Assembly: GCA_022592445.1 (NCBI GenBank)
Contig: JABYQR010000431.1
Location: 1-35,115 of the forward strand
Length of the DNA: 35,115 nt
Source: Cytidiella melzeri
Lineage: Eukaryota; Basidiomycota; Agaricomycetes; Polyporales; Irpicaceae
Direction of reading: 5' to 3'
Below the pieces are notes generated by a model. It was not told the DNA's origin, made no database searches, and saw nothing but the letters and a program-made list of their open reading frames with translations. Of this stretch, positions 1 to 10,195 are shown piece by piece. Made by a program: the position numbers and the translations under genes. Numbering within the stretch: the first letter of the stretch is position 1; every line of letters begins with the position of its first letter.

Positions 1-2670
1 CAAATCAGAGTTCAACCGACAGGTCATCGATATAATCGAGTTGCATCCTTCGTCTGTAGGTAACGGACCAATGAAATCAATCGCCACGCTTTCGCAGCGA
101 CCGTCAGGCACAGGCAGGGGATGTAGTGGACCGACAGGCTTCCGGGTAGGGGATTTATTGCGCTGACACTGTTCGCAAGCCGGTATGTATAACTCCTCAA
201 TCTCTTTTCTCATGTGTGGCCAATAATAACTTGAACGCAGCGCAGCGTATGATTTGTCGCAGCCGAAATGTCCCAAGGAATCGTGGGCCAAGCGGAAGAG
301 ACGTTCGCGCAGGTGCCGCACTCGCGGTATCACCAGACGGTCAGAGACAAAGAGAAGCCGGTTCTTTATTTGCAAACCAGACGTGGTGCGTCCTTCAAGC
401 AAGTTATTCCGCAGAGCGGCAGTTGAGGAGCAGGATCGCTTTGTAGCGTCGACGAGAGAGTTACCAGTGTGCTCCCAGAGCGCGTTAAGAACACGCATCG
501 TCCAGGCGTCTTCGGCATACCCGGCGATTAGGTCTTCGACCCAAGCTTGCTCGGACGAGACTTGGAAATGGCTCAAGGCACCGACCTGCAACGGAGCATC
601 GATTGGAGACGAAACAACAGGTGTCGCGGGAGGTTCGTGATCAGGGGAGCAACCGCGAAGGCGAGACATGGTGTCAGCTGGTGCGTTATCTTTCCCAGCA
701 ATGTATGATATGACATAATCGTACTGGCTCAGGAATTCCTGCCAACGACATTGTCGGCGAGAGAGGTTCGCTTGTGTATCAAAATTTACGAGCGTCTTGT
801 GGTCCGTCAGGATTTCGAAAGGGACACCGAGAAGCTCCACGCGCCATTTACGCAGCGCACGGATAATCGCGAGTAGTTCCTTCTCGTGGACAGGGTAATT
901 AAGTTCAGCACCTTTAAACGACTGACTCTCAAAAGCGACTGGTCGAGCAGACTCGAAGGTCTCTCCGTACGATAGGACCGCACCGGAGCAGTAGTCGGAA
1001 GCGTCACACGCCACGAAAATCTTATTTGCGCCCATGTTCTCGTGGTCTATGACCGTAAGGCATTCGCTGGACGTCACTAACTTCTTTATCCCATCGAAGG
1101 CAAGTTGATGGCGCTCGGTCCAGACAAAACGTTTCTCCGCTTCACTAGTGGTGAGTTGGTTCAAGATATGAGTATGCTCCGCGAGAGCAGGCAGGAATGA
1201 CGCGATGTAACGCACGAGCCCGAGGAAGGCGAGTACATCCGATGACGAGCGTGGAATAGGCCAGGACAGCACCTTTTCGATTTTTTTTGGATCTGCTTCA
1301 ACACCGCGGCGAGAGATGCGGTGGCCCAGGAAGTCAAGCTCAATACAGAAGAGGTTCGTTTTCTTTGGTGAGCAGTATAACAAATGTTTGCGCAAGGCTT
1401 CTAGGACGGTGCTGACGTTGCGACGATGTTCTTCTAGCGTTTCCGACCAGATGATAATATCATCGAGGTACACGTGGCAAATCGTTCCAATGAACTCACG
1501 TAGGGCGGAGAACATGCGACGTTGGTGAGTCGCAGGCGCGTTTCGGCAGCCTTGAGGCATGACTGTCCATTCATACAGACCAAAGGGGGTAGTAACAGCA
1601 GTGTAAGGAATGTCGTCGGGGTGTACAGGTGTTTGAAAGAATGAGTTGGTCATGTCAATTTTTGCCCAGAATTTACCTTTCCCGCAGTCTGACAAGATAT
1701 CGCTAATGCGTGGGAGGGGATGCACGTCGGGTACGGTGTTCGCGTTGAGAGTCCGGTAGTCATTGACCCAGCGAGGTTGCGCTGAAGGGTCAGATTTAGG
1801 TATGAGAAACGCAGGAGATGCATACGGGCTGCTAGAGGGACGGATACGACCAGCATCGAGATGTTGTGTGAGCAGGGTACGCCATGCCTCTCGGTACTTC
1901 TTAGGACACTCGTATTGTCTCCTCGCGATGACTGCGTTAGGGTCTTTAAGGTGGAAACGATGGTAGACATCAGTAGGCATGTCAGAGATATGAGGAATAT
2001 CGTCCGGAAAGAGATCAGCGAAGTGGAGGCGCATACGATCGTTTTCAACCGCCAGGGAAGCGAGTAGAGACAGGTCGTCGATGCGGTCGTGAATTGCACC
2101 AAGGATGTGTGTAAGATGTTGCACTTCGTTGACGGACGACGAGTTGTCATCGGCACACGTCGTTTCAAGTAGCAGCTCGCGCATGGTGTCGCGGTAAGCG
2201 GTTCTATGTAGGTTTTCTTGTAATGTCAATAGTTCGTTTGCAGCGGCGACCTGCGCAGCAAGGTTGTCACGGCGCTGACGAGGTGAACAATTGTTGGTAT
2301 TGTGTGAGACATTAGGTGGCGGTGCGGAGATGATATCAAGGCCGTCTTGTTGTTGTATGATGGTAGAATTGACAGGATCGATTGAACAACGGTTCGTGGT
2401 ATAAAACGGGAGACCAAGAATAACAGGCACAAAGAGGCCTTTAACAACGATAGCTTTACAAGTACGAGATGACCACGAGAGTTGCGAATTTGAGACCTTG
2501 AATTTAATCCATTCCGTTGCTATTTGAGAATCTCCTCCCCATGCTGCTCCGAAAGTCTTTAGGTCGATGGCGAAGATGGAGTGGAAGGTGGAGACGGTGA
2601 GGTGGGTGGAGTGGGTGTTCGACCGTGAGAAGACGGTGGGGAGGGTTCACGGGTAGGTGGAGGATTAGGT
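1..2670 (-). CDS. pol: Gypsy pol polyprotein, partial at C-terminus
   Basis: An open minus-strand frame extends from just after a stop near 2671 to the window edge. In order it shows a retropepsin-like stretch (about 2580-2400), a charged linker, and a reverse transcriptase with RWVNDYRTLN (about 1760), the KIDMTNSFFQ motif (about 1645) and the catalytic YLDD followed by IIIWSE (about 1460). RNase H follows with ACDASD (about 985) and a TDHKTL segment (about 795). The integrase zinc-binding region has HDSLGH and CEQC spacing (about 280-165), then DFIGPLP, which contains the first catalytic Asp of the integrase core. The canonical D-S/T-G protease triad is not clear to me. No ATG is obvious at the start, and the frame overlaps the gag-like frame in the -1 register, so expression by frameshifting is possible. 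The remaining integrase is beyond the window. Confidence 0.88.
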
Positions 2671-2912
2671 GGGAAGGGAACGCTGGAGTCCGTGTTGATG
2701 AGGTCTGTAAACAGTGACTGTCCGGTGTGACCGTCAGAGGGCTGAACCAATACGTAGCCTGATCCGTCGAGACTATCCGATGGTTGATCTATGTTGGGCG
2801 GTGTTGTGGTATTGTTAAGCCCTTCGGGAAGGTCTTCGTCCGCAAAAGGTAGGGTACTGAAGGCTTTCTGCGTCCTTCGCGATGTGGAGCGTGTAGTAGC
2901 CAGTCTGGACAA
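2559..2912 (-). CDS. short proline-rich gag-like frame preceding pol
   Basis: This 117-residue frame starts MSRLATTRSTSRR and becomes very rich in Pro, Ser and Thr. It lies where gag is expected, between the LTR and pol, and overlaps the open pol frame by about 110 nt in the -1 relation. There is no capsid-like domain and no CCHC zinc knuckle, and it is much shorter than usual Gypsy Gag proteins (250-400 residues). It may be a deleted gag, the second exon of a spliced gag, or noncoding. An overlapping 245-residue frame (3552-2815), which begins inside the LTR, is equally open, so the choice of frame is uncertain. Confidence 0.3.
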   Translation of the reverse strand: MSRLATTRSTSRRTQKAFSTLPFADEDLPEGLNNTTTPPNIDQPSDSLDGSGYVLVQPSDGHTGQSLFTDLINTDSSVPFPPNPPPTREPSPPSSHGRTPTPPTSPSPPSTPSSPST

Positions 2913-3125
2913 AGGCGGCTAAGGGGGCGATATGGACGAAAGGGATGGGCGACAGGAGGTAGGCGAAGGAGGTAGACAACAAGCGGTGAACGGCAGGTGG
3001 TAGACGGTAGACGGTTGACGGTGTACAGTTGACGGGACGGCTGTTTCGTGTGGTGTTCAAAAAAAAGTGGAAACCCGTGGCAGCGGGAAACACTCGGAAA
3101 GAACAAGCACGAGATATATTAAAAT

Positions 3126-3212
3126 ACTTCAACATCGGGACGAAAGGAATGAGTTTGGTGTACAGTAAGATAGTGATAGAACGTACCTTCAACGTCGGGA
3201 CGAAAGGAATGA
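3126..3212. repeat. two 26-27 nt direct repeats spaced 60 nt
   Basis: The stretch CTTCAAC(A/G)TCGGGACGAA and its continuation AGGAATGA occurs at about 3127-3152 and again at 3187-3212, with one internal mismatch and exactly 60 nt between starts. It lies in the leader between the LTR and pol of the Gypsy element. Function unknown; a packaging or regulatory repeat is only a guess. Confidence 0.6.
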
Positions 3213-3344
3213 AGTCCATCGACGCTGAAGGCGATGAGGTTTTATACGTAATCAGAGCAAACGGCGGGGACGAATAAGAATGTGGGAAAAGAGATGAAGA
3301 CATTTTACATAAGCTGATTGTCCAAAACCGGAAACTGTATTCGT

Positions 3345-3824
3345 TGTAACCCATGGCCAGGGTTACATTGTTCTCTTTATGAAAGGATGTTCTCACAGGT
3401 GTGGGAATGGAATACAATAGTTGGTCTCCTTTTAGATAGATTCTCTCACGAGTAGAGTTCTTGGCAAGGTCTAGACAATAGCTATTGTTCTCCTTTAGGT
3501 AGTTCTTTTGTTCTTCGTTCACATGGCTTCTTGCAAAGCCTGCCCTTAACATGGTCTGTGCGCAGGTCCCTGAAGTCTATATAAGCAGCTACATGTACAC
3601 TCCTAGCCCCCATCTCGACCTCTTGGTCTTTACTGGGCTAGGTAAGCAAATCCCCTCTTGTACTACATAGCGGGTAGTATCAATCTAACTTGGTCTTTAC
3701 TGGGCTAGATACCTGCATAAGGTTTATAGTTGGTGAGAGCATTGTGCTATACGCCTGCCACCACCTCGTCGTTGTCTTCCACTCCGTGTCCCTAGTTGCT
3801 ACGTTGAGCTCTGTCTCCGTGACA
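3345..3824 (-). repeat. LTR of the Gypsy element (copy A)
   Basis: On the minus strand it begins TGTCACGGAGAC at 3824 and plausibly ends GGGTTACA at 3345, giving the TG...CA ends of an LTR. It contains a TATA-like sequence (cttatataga, about 3580) ahead of the presumed transcription start, and the 20-nt unit CTAGCCCAGTAAAGACCAAG twice. A copy more than about 85-90% identical by eye lies at 31399-31857 on the opposite strand. The exact 3' end is inferred, because the second copy diverges 5' of it. Confidence 0.75.
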
Positions 3825-4594
3825 AGATCTGATGTCCAATAATCAGCAATACAATCTCGCTTTGACATAAAGTAACAAATCCAACCGTACAGAAACAGTC
3901 GCCAAAGCGGAGGGAGCCAGAGCGGCGAGAGCGACATCAGGAGAAAGGACTTGTCTACCCGAGCTACCAGCTGCTACGGAGCTCTCTGGAGCTATTGGTA
4001 GCCTCGGGTAGACAAGTATTGTTTCCTGATGGACCAGTGCAGCGAACATGTTTAGTGATGCTTTTCTTGTGCGAAGAAAGGAATGTGGTTTGTAGAGAAT
4101 GAAAGGTGCCCTTGTGAGCGACGAGGTCGTTGACGACAAACCCATGAGACCGGGAACGGATGGGCCGAAAATGTCGAGGTGTGGTGGAGTCGACAAGTCA
4201 AATTGACAGAGGTCGGGCGATTTCATGAGCGGAGAAAGGTTTCTGTGTAGCGTTCTAATGGTTTGAAATATAATATTTTGCTACTGCTACCGCTTTACAT
4301 TTAGTGACGGGACTTTGTGACACTTTATAATACATTACATTGCTCGCGGCTCCCCTTTGCAAGGCAACGTGAACACCTGCCTTATATGGGCGACTTTGTA
4401 ATGTCTGGCGCTCAATATAAACTCCCGCCGCGCAATATAGAGTATAATATTTTTTTGATTATTTACCTGATCGGCGCCGCACTTGAAATCGGTCGTAGTA
4501 CTACTGCCAGTGTGCTAGTAGTAGTACATTGCAGCGGTTGACATCTTCGACAAGGCTTCATTACGGGTCGCTTCGAGTCAATCGTGCCTGTACA
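3825..4594. other. intergenic stretch with hairpin and Alba gene promoter
   Basis: No gene is recognised here. It holds a strong inverted repeat (3935-4031), AT-rich sequence, TATA-like sites (tataaa at 4416, gtataatatt near 4442) upstream of the Alba-domain gene, and a GTAGTACTAC palindrome followed by a partial inverted copy (about 4495-4528). A 127-codon minus frame (4226-3843) matches nothing I know and its C-terminal part crosses the hairpin, so I do not call it a gene. Confidence 0.5.
3935..4031. repeat. 97-nt imperfect inverted repeat (hairpin)
   Basis: The left arm reads CATCAGGA, a 6-nt unpaired stretch, then ACTTGTCTACCCGAG and CTACC. The right arm contains GGTAGCCTCGGGTAGACAAG and then TCCTGATG. 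The arms pair over about 28 bp with one internal loop and one single-base bulge, closed by a loop of about 28 nt. It lies about 110 nt beyond the LTR end. It could be a tiny foldback element, a small-RNA precursor or a structured RNA; nothing in the sequence decides. Confidence 0.8.
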
Positions 4595-5139
4595 ATGTCG
4601 GAGTCAAGGTCAGATGCCAATGGCGTTGCTATTCCCGACAAACTGCAGGCACACGAAGTTCGAATCACCACACATGGAAAGATGAAAGCTTGGGTCGAGT
4701 TTGCACTCGACTTCTTCGAGGTAGGCCCTGTGCGCATGATTGACAATATGCTGAAAATATACCTCAGAAAAATGAAGTGCGTCCGTTGACATTCCATACG
4801 CAGCCTGCAAAGGCGAGGCCACGGCCACCAGAGGCGGATACAGACCTACCAGACGAGCCGGCGTGGGATGCGCCCGCCCCTGCAGACCAGCAGAACCCCA
4901 AGAAGCAGGAACGCATGCCTCCTTCACTGCTGCTCGTACCTAGGCTGGTTTCTGTTGTCGAGATAATCAAGCGGGAATATCTCAAGAAGCTAGACATGGC
5001 CGGAAAGGGGTGTCTTTCAGGCTTGTACCAATATAATGAGCTAGGGAACATTGCGCCGCCGGATGGCGAGGACACTGAAACAGACCCACAAGCAGAGCGT
5101 GCTCGCTCTATCGCGATCGCGCTCAAAGGCAAGAACTAG
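4595..5139 (+). CDS. Alba-domain nucleic-acid-binding protein (Rpp20/Rpp25-like)
   Basis: Two exons are supported: 4595-4720 and 4768-5139, with an intron of 47 nt (gtaggc...cctcag), giving 165 residues. The fold signature is Alba-like: residues about 20-30 read VRITTHGKM, then a helix AWVEFALDFFE, and later PRLVSVVEIIKREYLKKL followed by GLYQYNELG, which resembles the Alba pattern of a second helix and final strand. The family binds RNA or DNA and includes RNase P/MRP subunits. An acidic, proline-rich insert sits between the two halves. The start MSESR is chosen because family similarity begins soon after; an in-frame upstream ATG at 4529 exists. The stop overlaps a near-perfect donor (cta|gtatgt at 5138), so a spliced C-terminal extension ending at about 5391 or 5434 is possible. 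Confidence 0.68.
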
Positions 5140-5614
5140 TATGTTACATGTACCTTCACCATATATGTGGCTAACCCTCAAAATCCTCAGCCCAAAGTTG
5201 ACAAAGAGGAATGCGTGCATGAAAGTCACTCTATGTCGCACTCAGCTTCGACACCTGGCCACAAAACAAGCAATCACGTGCGCAGCTCAATTGCCGAGTC
5301 CTTCATGTTCTGACGACGGAGTTCCAGGTATCAGAAACCGAACGTGCACAAGCTGTCGAAGTCTGCCAAAGCTCGAGCGAAGAAGAGACTGCAGAGAGAG
5401 CAACCTCAGCCTTCCGACTCGTGACTGGAACTAGTAATACGAACTTTGCTAGTTTGCTCGCTTTGCATCGGGTTGTTACTCATTCACTGCCTTTAGTTTT
5501 GTACATGCACGCGCCTATTCGAAATAAACCAAAGGATATTAGAAAAGAGTCCACGTGTTAGTACTCTACGAGAACTAGTGTATAAATCAATCTGGACGGC
5601 AACCCTCAACGCCA

Positions 5615-8600
5615 TCACGAGGCAGGGTACTGATAGGAGGATCTATGGCCGTTGCTCATGGCTGATTGTTGATGTTGCACGGGTGTCAAAGACGGATTGG
5701 AGTAATGTGTGCCATTCATGTGCGGTTGTGGCACGTACGAAGAGTTCTGCCAGCCTTGTGTAGACTCTTGCATGAATGCTAAGGACTCGGCAGCACTAAG
5801 GTGGCTAGCAGACCGTTGCCCAGAGGTGGAGGGATGGTTCTCAGAAACATGCGTCCAGGTTCCGTTCGATATAGGTTGTGGAGTGCGATTGTAGGGCTCT
5901 GAGTCATTGGCTCGACTGTGCGACTGTGCTTCTGGTACTCGATTGTAGCCCTGGACGTCGTGAGTCCGAGAATACGAGTGTGTGTCGCGAACACTTCTGT
6001 AAGGTTGAGAAGGAACAATTGATGTGCTCTATAAGGGATAATTAGAGCGGGCTCTTCGGCAGGCATGACAGGCAGCTTACTGCAACGAAAGCAGGAGTTG
6101 CCCGCGCACCGCTATACGCTCCCTGGTCAGTGAACCGCTGTCCACCCGAAGTTGATGAATATCCGTTCGACCATCCAGCAGGAGGATTTGATGCGTGACC
6201 GGAGTGTCCGCGTTGCTCAGGTTGGTATGAGGAGAATGCCATTGCCCCTTGTGGATGCTGCTGCTGAGTTCTTGAATACATCACCGCCGTAGACGAGTGG
6301 GCCGGATAATGAGATCCTCCATAGCCCATATGGTTATCATACACCGGCTGCTGAGAGTATCCCATATCCGTTGCAGGCTGAGGAAATGCATGCGAAGACT
6401 GAGGTACGGCTTTCTGAGAAAGGGACTGCGTCCAGCCATCAATGGATGGATACTGAGCAGAGGAGTGTTGCTGACGACCATTACCGAGCCTCTGTATTTG
6501 CTTCGCACGGCATCTGTAACATAAGAACTGGTGTGTGGTCCAGTTACGCTTCGGGTAACCTGCGTTGTGGTCCGCTGTGTCATGACAGGTTATGTGTTGC
6601 CATCTTCCACATGACCCGCAAGACACCATGGGTAGACCATCATCCTGCGATACAGTCAGAACTTGGAGGGATCGTTGCAAGAAAAGGGACCCACAAGATT
6701 CAGACCGTTTTTCTTACATATCTCGCAATCCAGGATCCAATCAGGACTGCGGACACCACTCGGAGTGGAAATACGGGGCGTGTGGAACGGCGTGGGGATA
6801 ACGACGCCATTAAGAGAAGGTCCCTTTGACTGTACAACCGGCGCAGGGGTCGACTGAGCACTCCAATTGGCGCTGTATACACTGTGAGAATTTGGGATAG
6901 AACGCGATGAATGATGAAACAACGCACCTCGGATCCTCCTTCGGCTCATTACGAGTAGCGATTTTGAGCTCCCGAGCCTCACGCTCCAAGCGTCGCTGCT
7001 CTCGAGCTGTTTCGCGCCGCTCACGATCCGCCTCTTCCTTCTTCGCTCTGGCTTCTTGACGTCTGGCACGCGCAAGCTTCTCATCCTCTTCCGCTTTGCG
7101 CATAGCAACGGCTCGAGCTTCTTCTTTCTCCGTCTCCTTGGTAGCAATACGAGAGGAACGTTTACGATGAACGACAGCTTCCTCAATCTTGCGTTTACGC
7201 TCCACCTCCTGTGGCAAAGTAAACACAAGGGGCATTCAACAAACTGAAAGACTCTAGACTCGCCTTGAGCTCTGCCACAACATCCGGCACGATGTTCTGA
7301 GAGAGAACCTTATGTAAAGCTTTCTCCAGATAATGAGTGGCATTTGCAAAACGTTGGCCAATAGCCTCCCACTCAGGCAGCGTGACGCATATCTGAACGT
7401 AATACTCATGAGTTTACACTGCAAAGCGGCATAGGCGCAGCTTACCGTTTCCCATTCGACAAAATCCTTTGGTATTTCAGGGGCTGGGGTATATTCAACT
7501 GGCACCTTAAGCTGATCGTCGACTTCTAGCGTAACTTCTTTTCTTGCTTTCTTCGACCTCCCGTTGGCCTGAGGTCTAGTGGACGTATCGGCTGCAGACT
7601 CAGGAGGTTTTGTTGTCGTCTGTTCATCATATTCGTCGTCTTCAGCGATCTCGTCCTTCGGATCATCCGATAGCTCGGTGAGCTCGCTGATAGCATCACT
7701 TCCTAACCCTGCTTCTCTTTGAACAACTCCGCCAGCAGACTCTGCATACTCATCTCCCTCAGGACTCGCTCTCACTTTCCCCTTGCTACGCGTACTACGC
7801 CCTTTATAAGGCGGGGTTTTCTCAGCGTCGTCTTTCAGCCACTCGTCAGGAACCTGTTGCCATTCATCATCAGAGTCCTTAACAGGACCTCGCAGTCGCG
7901 CGCTAGTCCTTGTACCCAGAGCAGTCAATCTTGAGGGGCTTGGCTGCGCTCCGACTTTCGCGGTCGCCCATGAGGAACGAGTTGCGCGGACTGCAGATCT
8001 GGACGGGCTGGATAGCAAAGCAGTTTGCCTCTGAAACTCGGCCAGTTCCTTGGCCTGAGCATCTAACATCTTGTTCGCTTTCACCTTCGCTGCTCGAGCC
8101 CCCCGACCTGACGAAGTCGATTCTTCCGCTTTGGATACAGTCCGAGATGTTTTGGTCTTCGCTGTACGCGTGCGTTTGGCAGGTATAATCTGCGCTGCTT
8201 CAGAATCAGAGTCTTCTTCAACTATTTTACTCGTTGATGCCTGGGTTTTCGCCTTGACAGTCGCTGCACGTTTCCTTTTAATCGCTCTCGGTGGTTTGGG
8301 AAGAGCCCGCTGTATCCATAGACGATCCGCTATAAGATGGAGGCATGTAAGTGACATGGTAACAGCAGGACAGCATGGAATCCCGTGAACGCACTTCCAA
8401 TGAGCCAATATGCATTGATCTTAGAATCATAACCTATGGGTTCGAGCCGCTGGAGACATGTGTGTCAAGTCGGCTAGATATGCGATATGCAAGGCGAACG
8501 TACCCAGTGACCAGCATCACCGTCGTCCTTCATCTGCTGCCGTAGACGATGGGGGTTATCAAACTGCCACTCTGTAAGCATGTGAAGGGCTTCAAGTCTG

Positions 8601-9420
8601 TCTTTCATGGTGAGTTGTGCCCAGTCCTTGCTCTCCGAAGGCGACTCAAGCTTGACCTGAGGTTCTCCTTGGTGCTCTTCAACATCTGCTACTTTCTCCT
8701 CCTCAACCTCTCCCAATCTCTTCTCTAAGCCGTGCTCCTCTCCGACATCAGGTAAGGAGAGCTTCGTAAAGCCCCTTTGCTGTTCCGCGTCCAAGGTATT
8801 AAGAGAAGCAGCGGAAGACGTGCCGCCAGCTTCCATCTTCACCGTAAGCTCCTCTGCCGTCTCTCCAAGCACGAGAGTTGAATGCCGGGATGGCATGACA
8901 GGTTCTGCGCCAAGCGGGTTATACGCTCCGCCGCGCTTCATGCACTGCTTGCGAAAAGCTGTCTGCCAGTTGTCGATACTGATAGCGTGTTAGAATGTAG
9001 ATGCTATTACGTCGCATGCAAACGTACGTTAATTTCCGGTCGAGGGACATGGTCACCAACAACCTAAGCATAATTCGAGGTAAGTAGATAGAGGTCCCCC
9101 GTGCCAGGTCGTCCTCAACATCCTGTGCAATGCAAACACGACATTAGCAAACCCAATCACCAGAGTGTGCGTGGCACCTGATGAGTAAGAGCCTCGATGA
9201 ATTGATAACTCACCGCCAAGAGAACTTCCGGCATTTGCAGCAACTGGGCGAAGGTATAGAAGAATTGGCTGAAGGCGGCCCATTGCCAGCATCGTCGAAG
9301 GGCTTGGATATTTTGCACATATGCTGCATCAGACGACGGTATCAATGATGCCTCTACAAAGAACACATTTTGGGAGGCGTGAGCGGGTGTGGACGCAAGT
9401 GCCCTCCGGCGGGGAGGCAT
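5615..9420 (-). CDS. RSF1-like chromatin-remodelling subunit with DDT/WHIM and PHD finger
   Basis: A large multi-exon gene of roughly 1,100 codons. The N-terminus (MPPRRRALAS, 9420) leads into a DDT-like helical domain (CWQWAAFSQFFYTFAQLL, then PRIMLRLL). A WHIM-like segment follows (DRLEALHMLTEWQFDNP, RLEPIGYDSKINAYW, DRLWIQR), in the order seen in RSF1 and CECR2. A long acidic and basic linker, a highly charged helix (about 7215-6950) and a C4HC3 PHD finger come next (CEIC near 6720, CGSC, WQHITC, then FLCYRC near 6510). The finger is restored exactly by removing a 50-nt intron (6645-6694). The C-terminus is rich in Q, S, H, N, Y and G; the last exon joins in frame after a cgtccag acceptor near 5951. 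Such proteins sit in ISWI-type remodellers and read histone H3 tails. The join near 7215-7260 could not be put in frame by standard splice sites. Confidence 0.75.
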
Positions 9421-9760
9421 GCGGGGTTGTATGAGCCTTTATACAGGAACTTGGCCGGTAATGAAGAACCGAAGACTGGGAAACAGCAGCGCGAACGGTG
9501 GCGACGACGAGAGCCTTGATGCGTCGCTAGTCGTGTGAGTCGCGTCGACGGTGGCGGCGACGGCGAGGGGATGGACGAGGACGACAAGCTAGACAACGAG
9601 CAAGGCGAAAGCAAACAGTTCACGCCTCTCACTTTAGCATTTCCAATTCAGCCATTCGCACGTGGAGCGCACGTGACGACAGCTCGGTGTTAGCCCCAAT
9701 ATGGTAATTACATTGAATCCCGAAATGAATGTTGAAATAACCAACACCTACGCCTAAGCC
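9421..9760. other. spacer between two minus-strand genes
   Basis: This holds the presumed promoter and 5' leader of the RSF1-like gene and the 3' end of the MED25-like gene. There is a GGCGGCGACGG-type G-rich stretch near 9553-9577, but no convincing TATA box. No gene is seen. Confidence 0.4.
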
Positions 9761-10117
9761 TCAGCCAGCATTCCTGTTCATAAACGATTGCATCATCTCC
9801 ATAGTCACTCCTGCAGGTAAGTTTGTCCCGCCCATTGGCATCGCCATACTCCCACTCGGCGTCCGTTGATACATCCCATTGTGCACAGCAGTTCCCATTG
9901 CTGCCATGTTATAATTCATCATCCCCGCCCCAGGAGGAATCTGCATGCCCTGCGGCTGATGCGGCTGTGGCATGCCAATAGGAAAACCGTTCATCATGTT
10001 TTGATTGGCGATCTGCTGCTGGAACGAAGGATTACCTGCCGCCATGGCCTGTATGGCAGCGGCAGCAGCGCCTTGCTGCCCGCCTGGCCCTGCATTCAGA
10101 TGCTGCGGAGGTGACGG

Positions 10118-10195
<78 letters not shown>

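Larger units (their letters stand above)
1..3824 (-). mobile_element. Ty3/Gypsy LTR retrotransposon, partial (5' LTR to integrase)
   Basis: Read on the minus strand, the order is LTR (3824-3345), untranslated or gag-like sequence (3344-2559), then pol with protease-like part, reverse transcriptase, RNase H and the start of integrase, truncated by the window edge at position 1. This is the Ty3/Gypsy order (integrase last). The pol frame has no stop over about 2.67 kb, so the copy is either young or preserved. The 3' part and the second LTR lie outside the window, so element length and target-site duplication cannot be judged. It is a different family from the chromovirus at the right end. Confidence 0.88.

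Noticed and set aside
2815..3552. 245-codon minus frame running from the LTR into the leader as a protein
   Set aside because: It begins inside the LTR, and its first 60 codons recur in LTR copy B only because the LTRs are similar. No domain is seen.
3843..4226. 127-codon minus-strand frame as a gene
   Set aside because: No family motif and no splice context, and its C-terminal part crosses the 3935-4031 hairpin. It is open by chance.
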